Shown: positions 8,516-17,192 of the stretch, piece after piece | Layout: every line of letters starts with the position of its first letter | How positions within the stretch are numbered: the first letter of the stretch is position 1 | NCBI RefSeq assembly: GCF_000374865.1 | Contig: NZ_KB895455.1 | Location: forward strand, 186,001-250,000 | Direction of reading: 5' to 3' | From: Arthrobacter sp. 135MFCol5.1 | GTDB lineage: Bacteria > Actinomycetota > Actinomycetes > Actinomycetales > Micrococcaceae | Length of the DNA stretch: 64,000 nucleotides | The notes under the pieces: model-generated | Database searches by the model: none | What the model saw: only the letters and a program-made list of their open reading frames with translations | What the model was told of the DNA's origin: nothing | Translations under genes and position numbers: made by a program

Positions 8516-9619
8516 TTAAGGTGCGTCCCGGAAACGGAAGCCCAGTCCGGGCTGGTCCGCCAGGGCCACCCTGCTGTTGGCGAACCTCACCGGCGATGGC
8601 CCGGCCAGGATCCCCAACTGTTCGAAGGATGCCTCCTCGACATCCTCCACCATGGTGGGCTCCGCCAAGGTCAATGCCAGCTGGCCGGACAGTTCCGGCA
8701 GCAGGTGCGGCATGACCTTGATGCTGTGGGTCCGTGCCAGCTCCACGATCCGCCGGAACGGGGTGATGCCGCCTACCCGGATGATGTTGGGCTGGATAAT
8801 GTCCACCGCCTCCGCCTCGATGAAATCGCGGAACCGGTAGATCGTGTGCAGGTTTTCGCCAAGGGCAATGGGCACCGGCGAATGTTTGCGGAGCCTTCGG
8901 TAGGCCCAGAGGTCATCCGCGCGGAGAGGTTCTTCCAGCCATTCCAGCCCGAATTCGGCAAGTACGTCGAGGGCCCGGAAGGTGGTGGGCAGGTCCCACC
9001 GCTGGTTGGCGTCGATCATGAGCCTGCGGTCCGGGCCCAGGACGGAACGGACGGCGGCAACGCGTTCGCGGTCCTCGCGGAGGTCCGGCTTGCCCACCTT
9101 GATCTTCACTGCCTGGTGGCCGGCGGCAACCCAGCGTTCGGCCTGCGCCACCAACTCTTCCAGGGTGTAGTGCAGGTTCACGCCGGAACCGTAAACCTCG
9201 GCTGACTCCTGCCGCTGGCCCAGCAGGCCCGTGACGGACATGCCGGCACGGCGGGCCTGCAGGTCCCACAATGCAAGGTCCACACCGGCCATGGCAATGG
9301 TGGTGAGCCCTCCGCCGCCGGCCTCGTGCAGCCGCTTCCAGAGCACGTCCCACACACCCTCGGGGGTTGCGGGCAGCCCGGCCACGAAAGGGGCGATGTC
9401 GTGGTCAAGCAACGCCTTGACTGCCTGGGGACCGATGGTAGGCGTCCAGGAGAAGCCAAAGCCCGTGCCGCCGTCGTCCGTGGAGATCTCGGTGGCGATC
9501 ACGTGGTTCTCCGGTGCCTCCGCGCCCCAGCTGCGGCGCAGCGCAACGGTAAGGAGCCTCGTCGACAGGCCGGTGATGCGCGGGACGGTGCGGATGGTTT
9601 CGGCCGCCGGTGCGCTCAT
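8516..9619 (-). CDS. Enolase-superfamily (mandelate racemase/MLE) sugar-acid dehydratase or lactone cycloisomerase
   Basis: A 367-residue enolase-superfamily enzyme. A KxK base motif is present (KIKVGK, Lys172/Lys174). The three magnesium ligands appear as Asp203 (IDANQRW), Glu229 or Glu230 (WLEEPL) and Glu255 (GENLHT). MPHLLPELSG contains a candidate second catalytic His. Members dehydrate aldarates or open and isomerise aldarolactones to 2-keto-3-deoxy acids. Next to a KdgD-type gene and a semialdehyde dehydrogenase it should supply 5-keto-4-deoxyhexarate. No lactonase gene is present, which favours a galactarolactone-cycloisomerase-like activity, but glucarate or galactarate dehydratase is possible. 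Its start overlaps the upstream stop by one base (TGATG). Confidence 0.8.
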   Translation of the reverse strand: MSAPAAETIRTVPRITGLSTRLLTVALRRSWGAEAPENHVIATEISTDDGGTGFGFSWTPTIGPQAVKALLDHDIAPFVAGLPATPEGVWDVLWKRLHEAGGGGLTTIAMAGVDLALWDLQARRAGMSVTGLLGQRQESAEVYGSGVNLHYTLEELVAQAERWVAAGHQAVKIKVGKPDLREDRERVAAVRSVLGPDRRLMIDANQRWDLPTTFRALDVLAEFGLEWLEEPLRADDLWAYRRLRKHSPVPIALGENLHTIYRFRDFIEAEAVDIIQPNIIRVGGITPFRRIVELARTHSIKVMPHLLPELSGQLALTLAEPTMVEDVEEASFEQLGILAGPSPVRFANSRVALADQPGLGFRFRDAP

Positions 9620-10524
9620 CAGTGTCCGGCCAGCTCGTAGCCCTTGGCCAGGATGGCCTTGAGCTCCACGAGCTGCTCCTCCGTCGGATCCACCAGCGGC
9701 GGCCGCACGGGGCCCACCGGAAGGCCGCCCAGGCGCAGGCCGGCCTTGATCAGGGAGACGCCGAACCCGGGCGTCTGGTCGCGCAGGCGGACCAGCGGCG
9801 CGTAAAAGCCCTCCAGCAAGGCATTGCGGCGGTCTTCATCCCCGGATACGTAGGCGTCGTAGTACGCCTTGGCGATCTCCGGCGCCATCGCGAATGCTGC
9901 CGACGAATACAGCGGGATCCCCAGGCCCCGGTAGGCGCCCTGCGTCAGTTCCGCCGTGAGCAGGCCGTTGAAGAACGCAAACTCCTCCCGGCCGGCAGCC
10001 TTGACGGCGGACACGATTTCCTGGGCAAGGCCGACGTCGCCCAGGCCGTCCTTGAAGCCGATGACCTTGGGATTGGCGGCCAGCTTCGCCATGGACGCGG
10101 CGGTGAACTTTGCATTGCCGCGGTGGTAGACAATGACCGGCAGGCTGCTGGCATCGGCGACAGCCTCGATGTAGGCCACCAGGCCGTCGGTGGGTCCGGT
10201 CACCAGGTAGGGCGGAAGCACCAGGAGGGCGTCGGCGCCGGCTTCCTCGGCCACCCGGGCGGCAGCGAGGGCGTGGCCCAGCGGCCCACCCGCCCCGGCC
10301 ACCACGGGGACCTTTCCGGCGACGACCTCGACGGCGGCCGCCACCACGGTGCGGACCTCGTCGATGCTGAGGGCATGGAATTCACCGGTGCCGCAGGCAG
10401 GGAAGACGCCGCCCGGGCCATAGGGCAGCCGGGAGGCGATGTGTTCCTTGAGCAGTGCGACGTCAACGGCGCCTTCGGCCGTGAACGGGGTGACGGGAAA
10501 AAACAGTACGCCGTCGAATTTCAT
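9619..10524 (-). CDS. kdgD: 5-dehydro-4-deoxyglucarate dehydratase
   Basis: A 301-residue TIM-barrel enzyme of the DHDPS/NAL family. The Schiff-base lysine is Lys158 (GFKDGLGD) and the partner tyrosine is Tyr130 (VIVYHRGN). GFKDGLGD and the N-terminal start FDGVLFFPVTPF are typical of 5-dehydro-4-deoxyglucarate dehydratases. The reaction is decarboxylation and dehydration of 5-keto-4-deoxyglucarate to alpha-ketoglutarate semialdehyde, the substrate of the downstream dehydrogenase. The ATG overlaps the SDR stop as ATGA. Confidence 0.88.
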   Translation of the reverse strand: MKFDGVLFFPVTPFTAEGAVDVALLKEHIASRLPYGPGGVFPACGTGEFHALSIDEVRTVVAAAVEVVAGKVPVVAGAGGPLGHALAAARVAEEAGADALLVLPPYLVTGPTDGLVAYIEAVADASSLPVIVYHRGNAKFTAASMAKLAANPKVIGFKDGLGDVGLAQEIVSAVKAAGREEFAFFNGLLTAELTQGAYRGLGIPLYSSAAFAMAPEIAKAYYDAYVSGDEDRRNALLEGFYAPLVRLRDQTPGFGVSLIKAGLRLGGLPVGPVRPPLVDPTEEQLVELKAILAKGYELAGH

Positions 10525-11486
10525 GGTGTCTCCTTGCTTCCGCCGCCGGCAGTGACCAGCGCGGAAGCCTCGTCGTTGAGGGTGTGGCGGGACGTGAGTT
10601 CGGTGCGCCAGCTGCGCCGCGGCTGCCAGCCCAGGAGTTCCTGTGCCTTGGCGATGGAGAACGCGGGGCTGGTCCCGGTCAGGCCCGCACTGATGTCTTC
10701 GCTGCCCGGCAGGAAGCGGGGCATGAGCTCGGCCAGCGGCGCGGTTGCCAGGGCGTCCGCGGCGCCGACGAAGAAGGTTTCGCCGTTGGGAATGTCCGTC
10801 ATTTTCCGGAGCAGCAGGTCAAGGAAGTCCGCCACATCCCGGGCGTCCACGTAGTTGAACAGGGCCGGCGCCGAAAGGGCGGGATCGGCCAGGCGTTCAG
10901 CCAGGGTGTGGCCCTGCTGCGTGGGCGCCCCCTCCCATTCCTCCGGTGAGATCACGAAGCATGGGCGGAATGCCGCATACCGGATCCGCTCCCCCTGGGC
11001 AGCGGCGAACATCTGCACTGTCTGTTCGGCGATGAGCTTGGACAGCGCATAGGCGTTCCAAGGCTTCGGCGGCGTCCGCTCGTCGAGCGGGAACGACGAC
11101 GGAAGCCAGCCCGCGGGCGAGCCGTAACCGAGCACGGTGGGGCTGCTGGCGGTGATGATTTTCGGGACGCCCAGCTCGGTGGCCGCGCTGATCACGGCGA
11201 AGGCGAGCCTGGTGTTGGTGGCGAAGATGACGTCCTCCGGCGCGCTGAAAGGGACGGCGATCGCTGCAAGGTGGATGACGGCGTCGGGCCTTGACTCCCG
11301 GAGGAGGCGCAGCGCCTCCCCCGGCGCCAGGAGGTCCGCGGTTTCCTGCACGACGCCGGGCGGCAGCTGGCCGGCGGGCACGGCGTCCCGGTCCACGGAG
11401 ACCACCTCGTGGCCCGCCTGGGCGAGCCCTGCGACAACACTGCGTCCCAGGCGGCCGGAGCCGCCGGTAACGAATATCCTGCTCAT
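10521..11486 (-). CDS. NAD-dependent epimerase/dehydratase family SDR, possible uronate dehydrogenase
   Basis: A 321-residue extended SDR. The N-terminal TGGSGRLG motif binds NAD, and the YxxxK motif is Tyr146-Lys150 (NAYALSK). In the pathway of Agrobacterium, uronate dehydrogenase is a related SDR that oxidises glucuronate or galacturonate to the aldarolactone. The position directly before kdgD and the cycloisomerase-like gene fits that step. The protein is longer than typical uronate dehydrogenases (about 265 residues) and could instead be an epimerase or another sugar dehydrogenase. Nine bases separate it from the upstream oxidoreductase. Confidence 0.7.
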   Translation of the reverse strand: MSRIFVTGGSGRLGRSVVAGLAQAGHEVVSVDRDAVPAGQLPPGVVQETADLLAPGEALRLLRESRPDAVIHLAAIAVPFSAPEDVIFATNTRLAFAVISAATELGVPKIITASSPTVLGYGSPAGWLPSSFPLDERTPPKPWNAYALSKLIAEQTVQMFAAAQGERIRYAAFRPCFVISPEEWEGAPTQQGHTLAERLADPALSAPALFNYVDARDVADFLDLLLRKMTDIPNGETFFVGAADALATAPLAELMPRFLPGSEDISAGLTGTSPAFSIAKAQELLGWQPRRSWRTELTSRHTLNDEASALVTAGGGSKETP

Positions 11487-11495
11487 GGTTCGCCC

Positions 11496-12923
11496 CTACT
11501 TGCCGCGGCGGAGATCGACGCCGAGGTCCAGGTCCTCCACGCGGATGGGCAGCGAGGTCTCGAGCGACTGGTTGCCGGCGATGCCCACGGATACCGAACG
11601 CAGCCCGTCGAGGTAGCCGGAGGGGCGGCCCAACGGGTCTTCACCCGGGCCGTTGAAGAGGTCCGAGAGCAGGAGCTCATCGCCCCCGCCGTGGCCGCCT
11701 TCGCCATTGACGATCGGGACCTCGTACGCGGCCTCCCAGTGGCGTTGGACCACCAGCCGTTCGCCGTTGCGGCGGACGGCGTCCTCTTCCTCCACGGGGG
11801 TTGCGCTCGGGTCCACCACTGTCTTCTTGTCTGTGCTGTGCAGGACGGCGGCGCGTTCCACCACTTCAAGCTCAGCCCGGCCTTCCGTGCCGTTGACCGC
11901 CACCCGGTACCCTTCCCACGGGCTGTGCGCGTTCAGGGAGTAGCTCAGGCGCGGCCCGCCCTGGTACTCAACCACCAGTGCCAGGTTGTCCTCGATGGTG
12001 ATGCCGCCGGTGAAGACGTCCTGGTCGCGGCGGTAGCCGTCGTAGTGTTCGTTGTCCAGGAAGAGCGCCTTGAGCCGTTCGTCCTCGCGGAGGTCCAGCG
12101 CGAACGGGTCCTTGTCACCGGCGGGCGCACCGGCGTCGGGCGTTCCGCGCTCGGGGCGGGGGCCCAGCCCGCGTTCGGCGGCGTTCTTGTCGCCATAGAA
12201 TTTCAGGCCGCCGGAGGCGAAGACGCGCTCCGGGACGTCGTCGATCCACCAGTTGACGAGGTCGAAATGGTGGGACGCCTTGTGGATGAGCAGGCCGCCG
12301 GAGTTCTTCTTCTCGCGGTGCCAGCGGCGGAAGTAGTCAGCGCCGTGGACCGTGTCCAGGACCCAGCTGAAGTCGATCGAGGTGACCTTGCCGATCACGC
12401 CGCTCTGGATGATCTCCTTCAGGGCGCTGTTGCGGGGCGAGTAGCGGTAGTTGAACGTCACCACCACATTGCGGCCGGTTTCCTGGACCGCTTTGGTGAT
12501 GCGGCGGCAGCCCTCGGCATCGATGGTGAGCGGCTTTTCCACCACTACGTCCGCGCCGGCCCTGAGGGCTTCGACGATGTAGTCGGCGTGGGTGTAGTCC
12601 GGAGTGGTCACCACGACGCGGTCAATGTGGTTGGCCTGGATAAAGGCCGTCAGGTCCGCCGGATCGAACGAGGCAATGGGGCCGGGAGCGCCGAGTTCCT
12701 GGATGAGGCCCTGGTAGAACTCCACGCGGCCGGGGTTCACGTCCGAGAACGCGACCAGTTCCGCGGTGTCGGCGTGCTTGCCGAACACTGCGCGGATGTA
12801 CATTTCAGAACGCCCTCCGGTGCCCACCAGGGCAAGGCGCGCCTTGCGGCCGTCGGAGGTGGGGCTGCCGGCAGCCGTGTGGGGAGCAGCTGCGGCCGAC
12901 GTCGTCTCGGCTGTGTTGACCAT
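11496..12923 (-). CDS. Gfo/Idh/MocA family oxidoreductase
   Basis: A 475-residue NAD(P)-dependent sugar oxidoreductase and the first gene of the leftward operon. The Rossmann motif LALVGTGGRSEMYI follows a roughly 25-residue Ala/Thr-rich N-terminal extension. Lys130 lies in the VVEKPLTID motif, and HKASHHFDLVNWW holds the usual His/Asp region. Substrates of this family range from inositols to amino sugars, so none is assigned. Its promoter region (12924-13277) carries three LacI-type operators. With the 3754 protein this makes two different Gfo/Idh enzymes in one regulon. Confidence 0.85.
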   Translation of the reverse strand: MVNTAETTSAAAAPHTAAGSPTSDGRKARLALVGTGGRSEMYIRAVFGKHADTAELVAFSDVNPGRVEFYQGLIQELGAPGPIASFDPADLTAFIQANHIDRVVVTTPDYTHADYIVEALRAGADVVVEKPLTIDAEGCRRITKAVQETGRNVVVTFNYRYSPRNSALKEIIQSGVIGKVTSIDFSWVLDTVHGADYFRRWHREKKNSGGLLIHKASHHFDLVNWWIDDVPERVFASGGLKFYGDKNAAERGLGPRPERGTPDAGAPAGDKDPFALDLREDERLKALFLDNEHYDGYRRDQDVFTGGITIEDNLALVVEYQGGPRLSYSLNAHSPWEGYRVAVNGTEGRAELEVVERAAVLHSTDKKTVVDPSATPVEEEDAVRRNGERLVVQRHWEAAYEVPIVNGEGGHGGGDELLLSDLFNGPGEDPLGRPSGYLDGLRSVSVGIAGNQSLETSLPIRVEDLDLGVDLRRGK

Positions 12924-13277
12924 GTGGGGGTCCCTTTCGAAAGCTCATTGCCCGGCCGCCGGGGCGGCCGCTGCGGTTCGGCGGTGGCACTCTGCTGCAC
13001 CTGCCTGAGAAAGCGTTTTCTCAGTTCGCTATAGAAGTTGTATCAACCCGCCCGCCCATCCGTCAACCACTCCGGGCGCTAACAGAAAGCGTTTTCTGAG
13101 CAAGCGCGCAGCGCTGGAGCCCTCCCCGGCGGAAAACTGCCGGGAAAAGGATAGAAATCGCTTTCCGGCTGCCGTATATGCTGTCTTCCAAAAGCACCTG
13201 CCACCCGGGGCTTGTTGGCCCGGCGCCTAACGCAGCCGGCAGCATCCGTCCGGAGTGGCGCGACAGAAGGGTTCCCC
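12924..13277. promoter_or_regulatory. Divergent control region with three LacI-type operators
   Basis: This 354-base gene-free stretch separates the leftward operon from the LacI gene. Three operator-like palindromes are visible: CTGAGAAAGCGTTTTCTCAG (13005-13024, one mismatched pair), CAGAAAGCGTTTTCTG (13083-13098) and AGAAATCGCTTTCC (13153-13166). A candidate leftward promoter has TTGACG (complement of 13061-13066) and GATACA (complement of 13039-13044) 16 bases apart, with the first operator just downstream. A weaker rightward promoter (TAGAAA 13152-13157, TATATG 13175-13180) overlaps the third operator. Dual control and autoregulation by the adjacent LacI protein are inferred. Confidence 0.7.
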
Positions 13278-14312
13278 ATGGCCAGGAAATCGGCAAGCGG
13301 CCGGATCGGCATCGCGGATGTCGCCGTGAAGGCAGGAGTCTCACACGCCACGGTTTCGCGTGTCATGAACGGGAACTTCACCGTGGACCCGGACGTCGCC
13401 GCCAGGGTCCGCGCAGCCGCCGCCGAACTGAAGTACCAGCCCAACCCGGTGGGCCGCAGCCTCGCACTGGGAAAGACGGACACCATCGGCATCGTGGTGC
13501 CGGATCTGGCCAACCCCACGTTCCAGGCGATCCTTCGCGGCCTCAGCCGGGCCGCGGCACAGGACGGCTACCGGGTGCTGATCGCGGATTCGTTCGAGGT
13601 TTCCAGCGAGGAGTCCATCCTGGCCGGCGAAGCGCGCCGCCGCTGCGACGGACTGGTCCTCTGCGCCCCCCGCATGTCCGACGCCGAACTAACGGAGATC
13701 GCGCCGTCCCTGCACCCGCTGGTGCTGATCAACCGCACCACGGACGCGCCGGACGTGCCCAGCCTGGTGGTGGACTACGGGCAGGGCGTCCAGGACATCG
13801 CCGGACACCTGGTGGAGCTGGGGCACACCCGGCTGGCCTTCCTGGCAGGGCCTCCGCGGAGCGCATCCAACGGCATGCGGCTCAAGGGCCTGGAGGCTTT
13901 CAAGGCCGCCCACCCGCAGGTGGAGGTAACCATGCTTGAGGGCGGCTCGGACTTCGACACGGGACATGAAGCAGTTGACGCGGTCCTGGCGAGCGGGGCC
14001 ACCGGCATCCTCGCCTTCAACGACCTCGTGGCCATGGGCCTGATGAGCGGACTGCATGAACGGGGCCTGGACGTGCCCGGCGACATCTCCGTCACCGGAT
14101 TCGACGACATCCCCTTCGCCAAGTACACGACGCCGGCGCTCACCACCGCGGCCGTCCCCATCACCGAACTGGGCGAGCAGGCCTGGCACCAGCTCCGGGC
14201 ATTGATCCGCAAGGAAGGGAACGAGGTGCCCGGCAGCCGGTTCCAGCCGCGGCTGGAAGTCCGGGCCAGCAGCGGCCCGGCCAAGGCGCCACGGAGCGCC
14301 GTCCACGGCTAG
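13278..14312 (+). CDS. LacI-family transcriptional repressor of the sugar-acid regulon
   Basis: A 344-residue LacI/GalR regulator. The N-terminal helix-turn-helix (IGIADVAVKAGVSHATVSRV, residues about 10-30) and hinge (NPVGRSLALGKTDTIGIVVPD) are followed by a periplasmic-binding-protein-like effector domain. The ATG at 13278 follows AGAAGG with a 7-base gap; earlier in-frame starts would add residues not found in the family. Four copies of one operator core lie in the window, three immediately upstream and one at 1189, so it likely controls itself, the leftward operon and the transport cluster. The effector is probably a uronate-pathway sugar or intermediate. The 3' end overlaps the convergent GntR gene by four bases. 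Confidence 0.88.
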   Translation: MARKSASGRIGIADVAVKAGVSHATVSRVMNGNFTVDPDVAARVRAAAAELKYQPNPVGRSLALGKTDTIGIVVPDLANPTFQAILRGLSRAAAQDGYRVLIADSFEVSSEESILAGEARRRCDGLVLCAPRMSDAELTEIAPSLHPLVLINRTTDAPDVPSLVVDYGQGVQDIAGHLVELGHTRLAFLAGPPRSASNGMRLKGLEAFKAAHPQVEVTMLEGGSDFDTGHEAVDAVLASGATGILAFNDLVAMGLMSGLHERGLDVPGDISVTGFDDIPFAKYTTPALTTAAVPITELGEQAWHQLRALIRKEGNEVPGSRFQPRLEVRASSGPAKAPRSAVHG

Positions 14313-15013
14313 GGTTCCCGGGACCCGGCCCCCAGGCCCGCTTCCCGGTAATACCCCTCGATGTGTGCCGCCACCAGTTCCGCCGCCCGGCCGCCGTCGC
14401 CCTTCCGGACCGCGGCAAGGATGGCGTGGTGCTCAGCGCGCAAACGGGAGGCGGTGGCGTCCCAGTCGGGCAGGTTAGACGTCAGCTCTGCGGCGTAGCC
14501 CTGGATAGCCTCGCGGAGGGATCCCATCATGGCGCTGACCACCGCATTGCCGGCGGCGTTGGCCAGCGCGAAATGGAAGCGGACATCGAGGGCCAGGAAG
14601 TCACCGACCGACAGGCCTTCCGCCTGGTCCATCCCGGCCAGCAGGGCCGCGGCCTCGTCGAGTTCGGGGGCATCCGGCCGTGCCTTGCCCGCAGCCCAGG
14701 ACTCCAGCAGGACGCGGGTCTCCACAATGTCCGCCACGGGCAGGTGCTGGGTGGCAACGTGCAGGCGGAGGGCGGAGCCGAGCGCCGCGGTGGGATCGGA
14801 GATGACCACCGTCCCGGCATCGGGGCCGGACCCAACACCCGCGCGGACCACGCCCATCGCCTCGAGGATCCGGATGGCTTCCCGCACGGACGTCCGGGAG
14901 ACCGTGAGCTGCTCGGCCAGGGTCCGTTCGGCAGGCAGCCTGCCGCCGACGGCCAGCCGGCCGGCAGAGAGTTGGTCCTCGATCCACGCCAGGACCAGCT
15001 GATGGGTTCGCAT
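14309..15013 (-). CDS. FadR/GntR-family regulator of lactate oxidation (LldR-like)
   Basis: A 234-residue regulator with an N-terminal winged HTH (RLPAERTLAEQLTVSRTSVREAIRIL) and a C-terminal all-helical FCD ligand domain. The start is taken at MRTHQLVLAW; an upstream in-frame extension would run into the lldD promoter. It is divergent from lldD, and two palindromes of the FadR subgroup type (TGGT-N3-ACCA) lie in the gap. LldR proteins of this family repress lactate genes until L-lactate binds. Regulation of lldD is therefore a strong inference. Confidence 0.82.
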   Translation of the reverse strand: MRTHQLVLAWIEDQLSAGRLAVGGRLPAERTLAEQLTVSRTSVREAIRILEAMGVVRAGVGSGPDAGTVVISDPTAALGSALRLHVATQHLPVADIVETRVLLESWAAGKARPDAPELDEAAALLAGMDQAEGLSVGDFLALDVRFHFALANAAGNAVVSAMMGSLREAIQGYAAELTSNLPDWDATASRLRAEHHAILAAVRKGDGGRAAELVAAHIEGYYREAGLGAGSREP

Positions 15014-15027
15014 ACGGCCAATGGTAG

Positions 15028-15071
15028 TTGATGTGGTTGGACCACATGGCCTACAGTGTGGTTGGACCACA
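15028..15071 (+). promoter_or_regulatory. lldD promoter with twin GntR-type operators
   Basis: Two nearly identical palindromes are present: ATGTGGTTGGACCACAT (15031-15047) and TGTGGTTGGACCACA (15057-15071), 25 bases centre to centre. They fit the FadR-subfamily pattern TGGT-N3-ACCA. A promoter candidate, TTGATG (15028-15033), 18 bases, TACAGT (15052-15057), is overlapped by the first site at the -35 and by the second at the start point. The second site ends directly before the AGGAGG ribosome-binding sequence. Confidence 0.75.
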
Positions 15072-15081
15072 GGAGGACGCC

Positions 15082-16422
15082 ATGACCCACATCATCCAGC
15101 CCGGCAACCCGGAGGCCGCCCCGGCCCCGGACACCACGGACATCCCGGCAGCGCACGCACCCGCCAAGGCGCCGGCGTCGTCCGACGTGCCCCCCGCCCT
15201 GAAGCGCCGCGTGCCCAAGTACTCGGACCTCGCTCCGCTGATGCAGTTCAAGAAGCCGGAGTTCAGCAAGGATGCCCGGCTCAAGCGGGCCAGCACCATC
15301 TGGGAACTCCGGGACATCGCCAAGCGGCGTACTCCGCAAGCTCCCTTCGACTACACGGACGGAGCAGCCGAGGAGGAAATTACCCTCCGCCGGGCCCGCC
15401 AGGCCTTCCTGGACATCGAATTCCGGCCCGGGATCCTGCGGAACGTCTCTGCCATCGACCTCAGCACCACCATCCTCGGCAAACCGTCCCGGCTTCCCGT
15501 CGGCATCGCCCCCACCGGATTCACCCGGATGATGCAGTCCGAGGGCGAATACGCCGGGTCCCGGGCCGCCGAGTCAGCGGGCATCCCCTACACGCTCTCC
15601 ACCATGGGCACCGCGTCCATTGAGGACGTGGCAGCAGCCGCACCCAACGGCCGGAACTGGTTCCAGCTGTACCTGTGGACGGACCGCGACCGTTCGCTGG
15701 AACTGATCGAGCGCGCCGCCAAGGCCGGCAACGACACCCTCATGGTCACCGTGGACACAGCCGTGGCCGGTGCACGCCTCCGCGACGTCCGCAACGGCAT
15801 GACCATCCCGCCGGCACTGACCCTGAAGACTGTCCTGGATGCCTCCTACCGGCCGGCCTGGTGGTTCAACTTCCTCACCCACGAGCCGCTGACCTTCGCC
15901 TCGCTCTCGCGCTACACCGGCACCGTGGCGGACCTGATCAACTCCATGTTCGATCCCACGCTCACCTTCGAGGACCTGGACTGGCTGCGCGACACCTGGA
16001 AAGGCAACCTGGTGGTCAAGGGCATCCAGACGGTGGAGGACGCCCGCCGCGTCGTGGACCATGGCGCAGACGGCGTGGTGCTCTCCAACCACGGCGGCCG
16101 CCAGCTGGACCGGGCCCCCATCCCGTTCCACCTGCTCCCCGAGGTCAAGGAGGCCTTCACCAAGGACCACACGGACGCGGCCATCATGCTGGACACCGGC
16201 ATCATGAGCGGCGCCGACATCGTGGCCGCCCTTGCCCTTGGCGCGGACTTCACCCTGATTGGGCGCGCCTACCTCTACGGCCTGATGGCCGGCGGACGGG
16301 CCGGCGTGGACCGCGCCCTGGAGATCCTGGAAAAGGACATGGCACGCACCATGGCCCTGCTGGGCGTCAGTTCCGTTTCGGGACTCACGCCGGACCACGT
16401 GCGGCTGCTGGGCAAGCACTGA
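15082..16422 (+). CDS. lldD: FMN-dependent L-lactate dehydrogenase
   Basis: A 446-residue alpha-hydroxy-acid dehydrogenase with a TIM barrel that carries FMN. The family signature [12 protein letters not shown], with active His and Arg, is intact. Other conserved blocks are [25 protein letters not shown] and [10 protein letters not shown]. It oxidises L-lactate to pyruvate and passes electrons to the quinone pool at the membrane. The ATG is preceded by AGGAGG at 7 bases. The N-terminal 45 residues (Pro/Ala rich) are an extension common in actinobacterial copies. Control by the divergent GntR protein is suggested by the twin operators. A large hairpin follows the stop. Confidence 0.92.
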   Translation: MTHIIQPGNPEAAPAPDTTDIPAAHAPAKAPASSDVPPALKRRVPKYSDLAPLMQFKKPEFSKDARLKRASTIWELRDIAKRRTPQAPFDYTDGAAEEEITLRRARQAFLDIEFRPGILRNVSAIDLSTTILGKPSRLPVGIAPTGFTRMMQSEGEYAGSRAAESAGIPYTLSTMGTASIEDVAAAAPNGRNWFQLYLWTDRDRSLELIERAAKAGNDTLMVTVDTAVAGARLRDVRNGMTIPPALTLKTVLDASYRPAWWFNFLTHEPLTFASLSRYTGTVADLINSMFDPTLTFEDLDWLRDTWKGNLVVKGIQTVEDARRVVDHGADGVVLSNHGGRQLDRAPIPFHLLPEVKEAFTKDHTDAAIMLDTGIMSGADIVAALALGADFTLIGRAYLYGLMAGGRAGVDRALEILEKDMARTMALLGVSSVSGLTPDHVRLLGKH

Positions 16423-16429
16423 GCCGGGG

Positions 16430-16481
16430 GCCGGCGGCTGGGCGTGCCGAAACCCGGGTTTCGAGGCACCCAGCCGCCGGC
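16430..16481. terminator. Bidirectional terminator-like hairpin between lldD and the ArsR gene
   Basis: Outer arms of 13 bases (16430-16442 and 16469-16481) are perfect complements. The centre holds the perfect 16-bp palindrome CGAAACCCGGGTTTCG (16448-16463). The element lies between convergent stop codons and lacks a clear U-run. Its layout resembles the hairpin at 20634-20672. Confidence 0.75.
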
Positions 16482-16488
16482 GTCCACC

Positions 16489-17112
16489 CTATTTCTTGCG
16501 GCCGAACTTGGGCAGGTTGGGGAGGTTTGCCAACAGGTCCGCGGCTTTGGTGGCCGCGCGGCCAACACTGCGTCCGATCTGCTGCGGAACGCTGTCATCG
16601 CTCAACGGGGCTGCTGTTCCGCCGGGAATGACGACGGCGGGACTCAGTTCTGCTCCCTCGCGCGCCAGGACGCCCGCCGCGGCGTCCTCCTGGCGAGGCG
16701 CCACATGCCCCGGCACGACGGCGGCGGGTGCCTCCGCCAGGCCCGCCGCGGCGGCCGCCGCTGGCCTGCCCTTCGCCGCTGATGCGGTGTTCCCTGCGGC
16801 GCCGTTCTTTGGTGAGGCGCTGGTTGGCGAGGAGGCAGCTTTGGCGGCCGTGCCGACGTCGAACGTCTCCAGCCAGCTTGCGATGCCCTCCAGCGGACCC
16901 CGGTTCAAGGCGTAGTACCGCTTCTGGCCCTGCGCGCGCATGCTGACCAGCTGCGCTTCCCGCAGGACCTTCAGGTGCTTGGAAATGGTGGGCTGGCTGG
17001 CGTCCAGTTCCTCCACCAGCTCCCCCACTGCTTTGTCCCCCGCCCGGAGGGCCACCAGGATCTCCCGCCGGGTGGATTCCGCTATGACGGCAAATACGTC
17101 GTCTGTCACCAT
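16489..17112 (-). CDS. ArsR-family winged-helix regulator with Ala-rich C-terminus
   Basis: A 207-residue protein. Residues 1-90 form a standard ArsR winged HTH (STRREILVALRAGDKAVGEL, QPTISKHLKVLREAQLV, GQKRYYALN). The remaining 110 residues are low-complexity Ala/Pro-rich and end in a Lys-rich tail (LPKFGRKK). No Cys-based metal site is visible in the HTH domain, so it is probably not a metal sensor. The first codon is uncertain: ATG at 17112 is very close to GGGAGG, and the next codon, GTG, has better spacing. No obvious target besides itself. Confidence 0.8.
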   Translation of the reverse strand: MVTDDVFAVIAESTRREILVALRAGDKAVGELVEELDASQPTISKHLKVLREAQLVSMRAQGQKRYYALNRGPLEGIASWLETFDVGTAAKAASSPTSASPKNGAAGNTASAAKGRPAAAAAAGLAEAPAAVVPGHVAPRQEDAAAGVLAREGAELSPAVVIPGGTAAPLSDDSVPQQIGRSVGRAATKAADLLANLPNLPKFGRKK

Positions 17113-17192
17113 GCCTCCCACCCTAGCGACATATACGCCGAAAGGCATCAACTATTTCGGTACCCCACTGCTCCGGTGCACCACCGGAGCCG

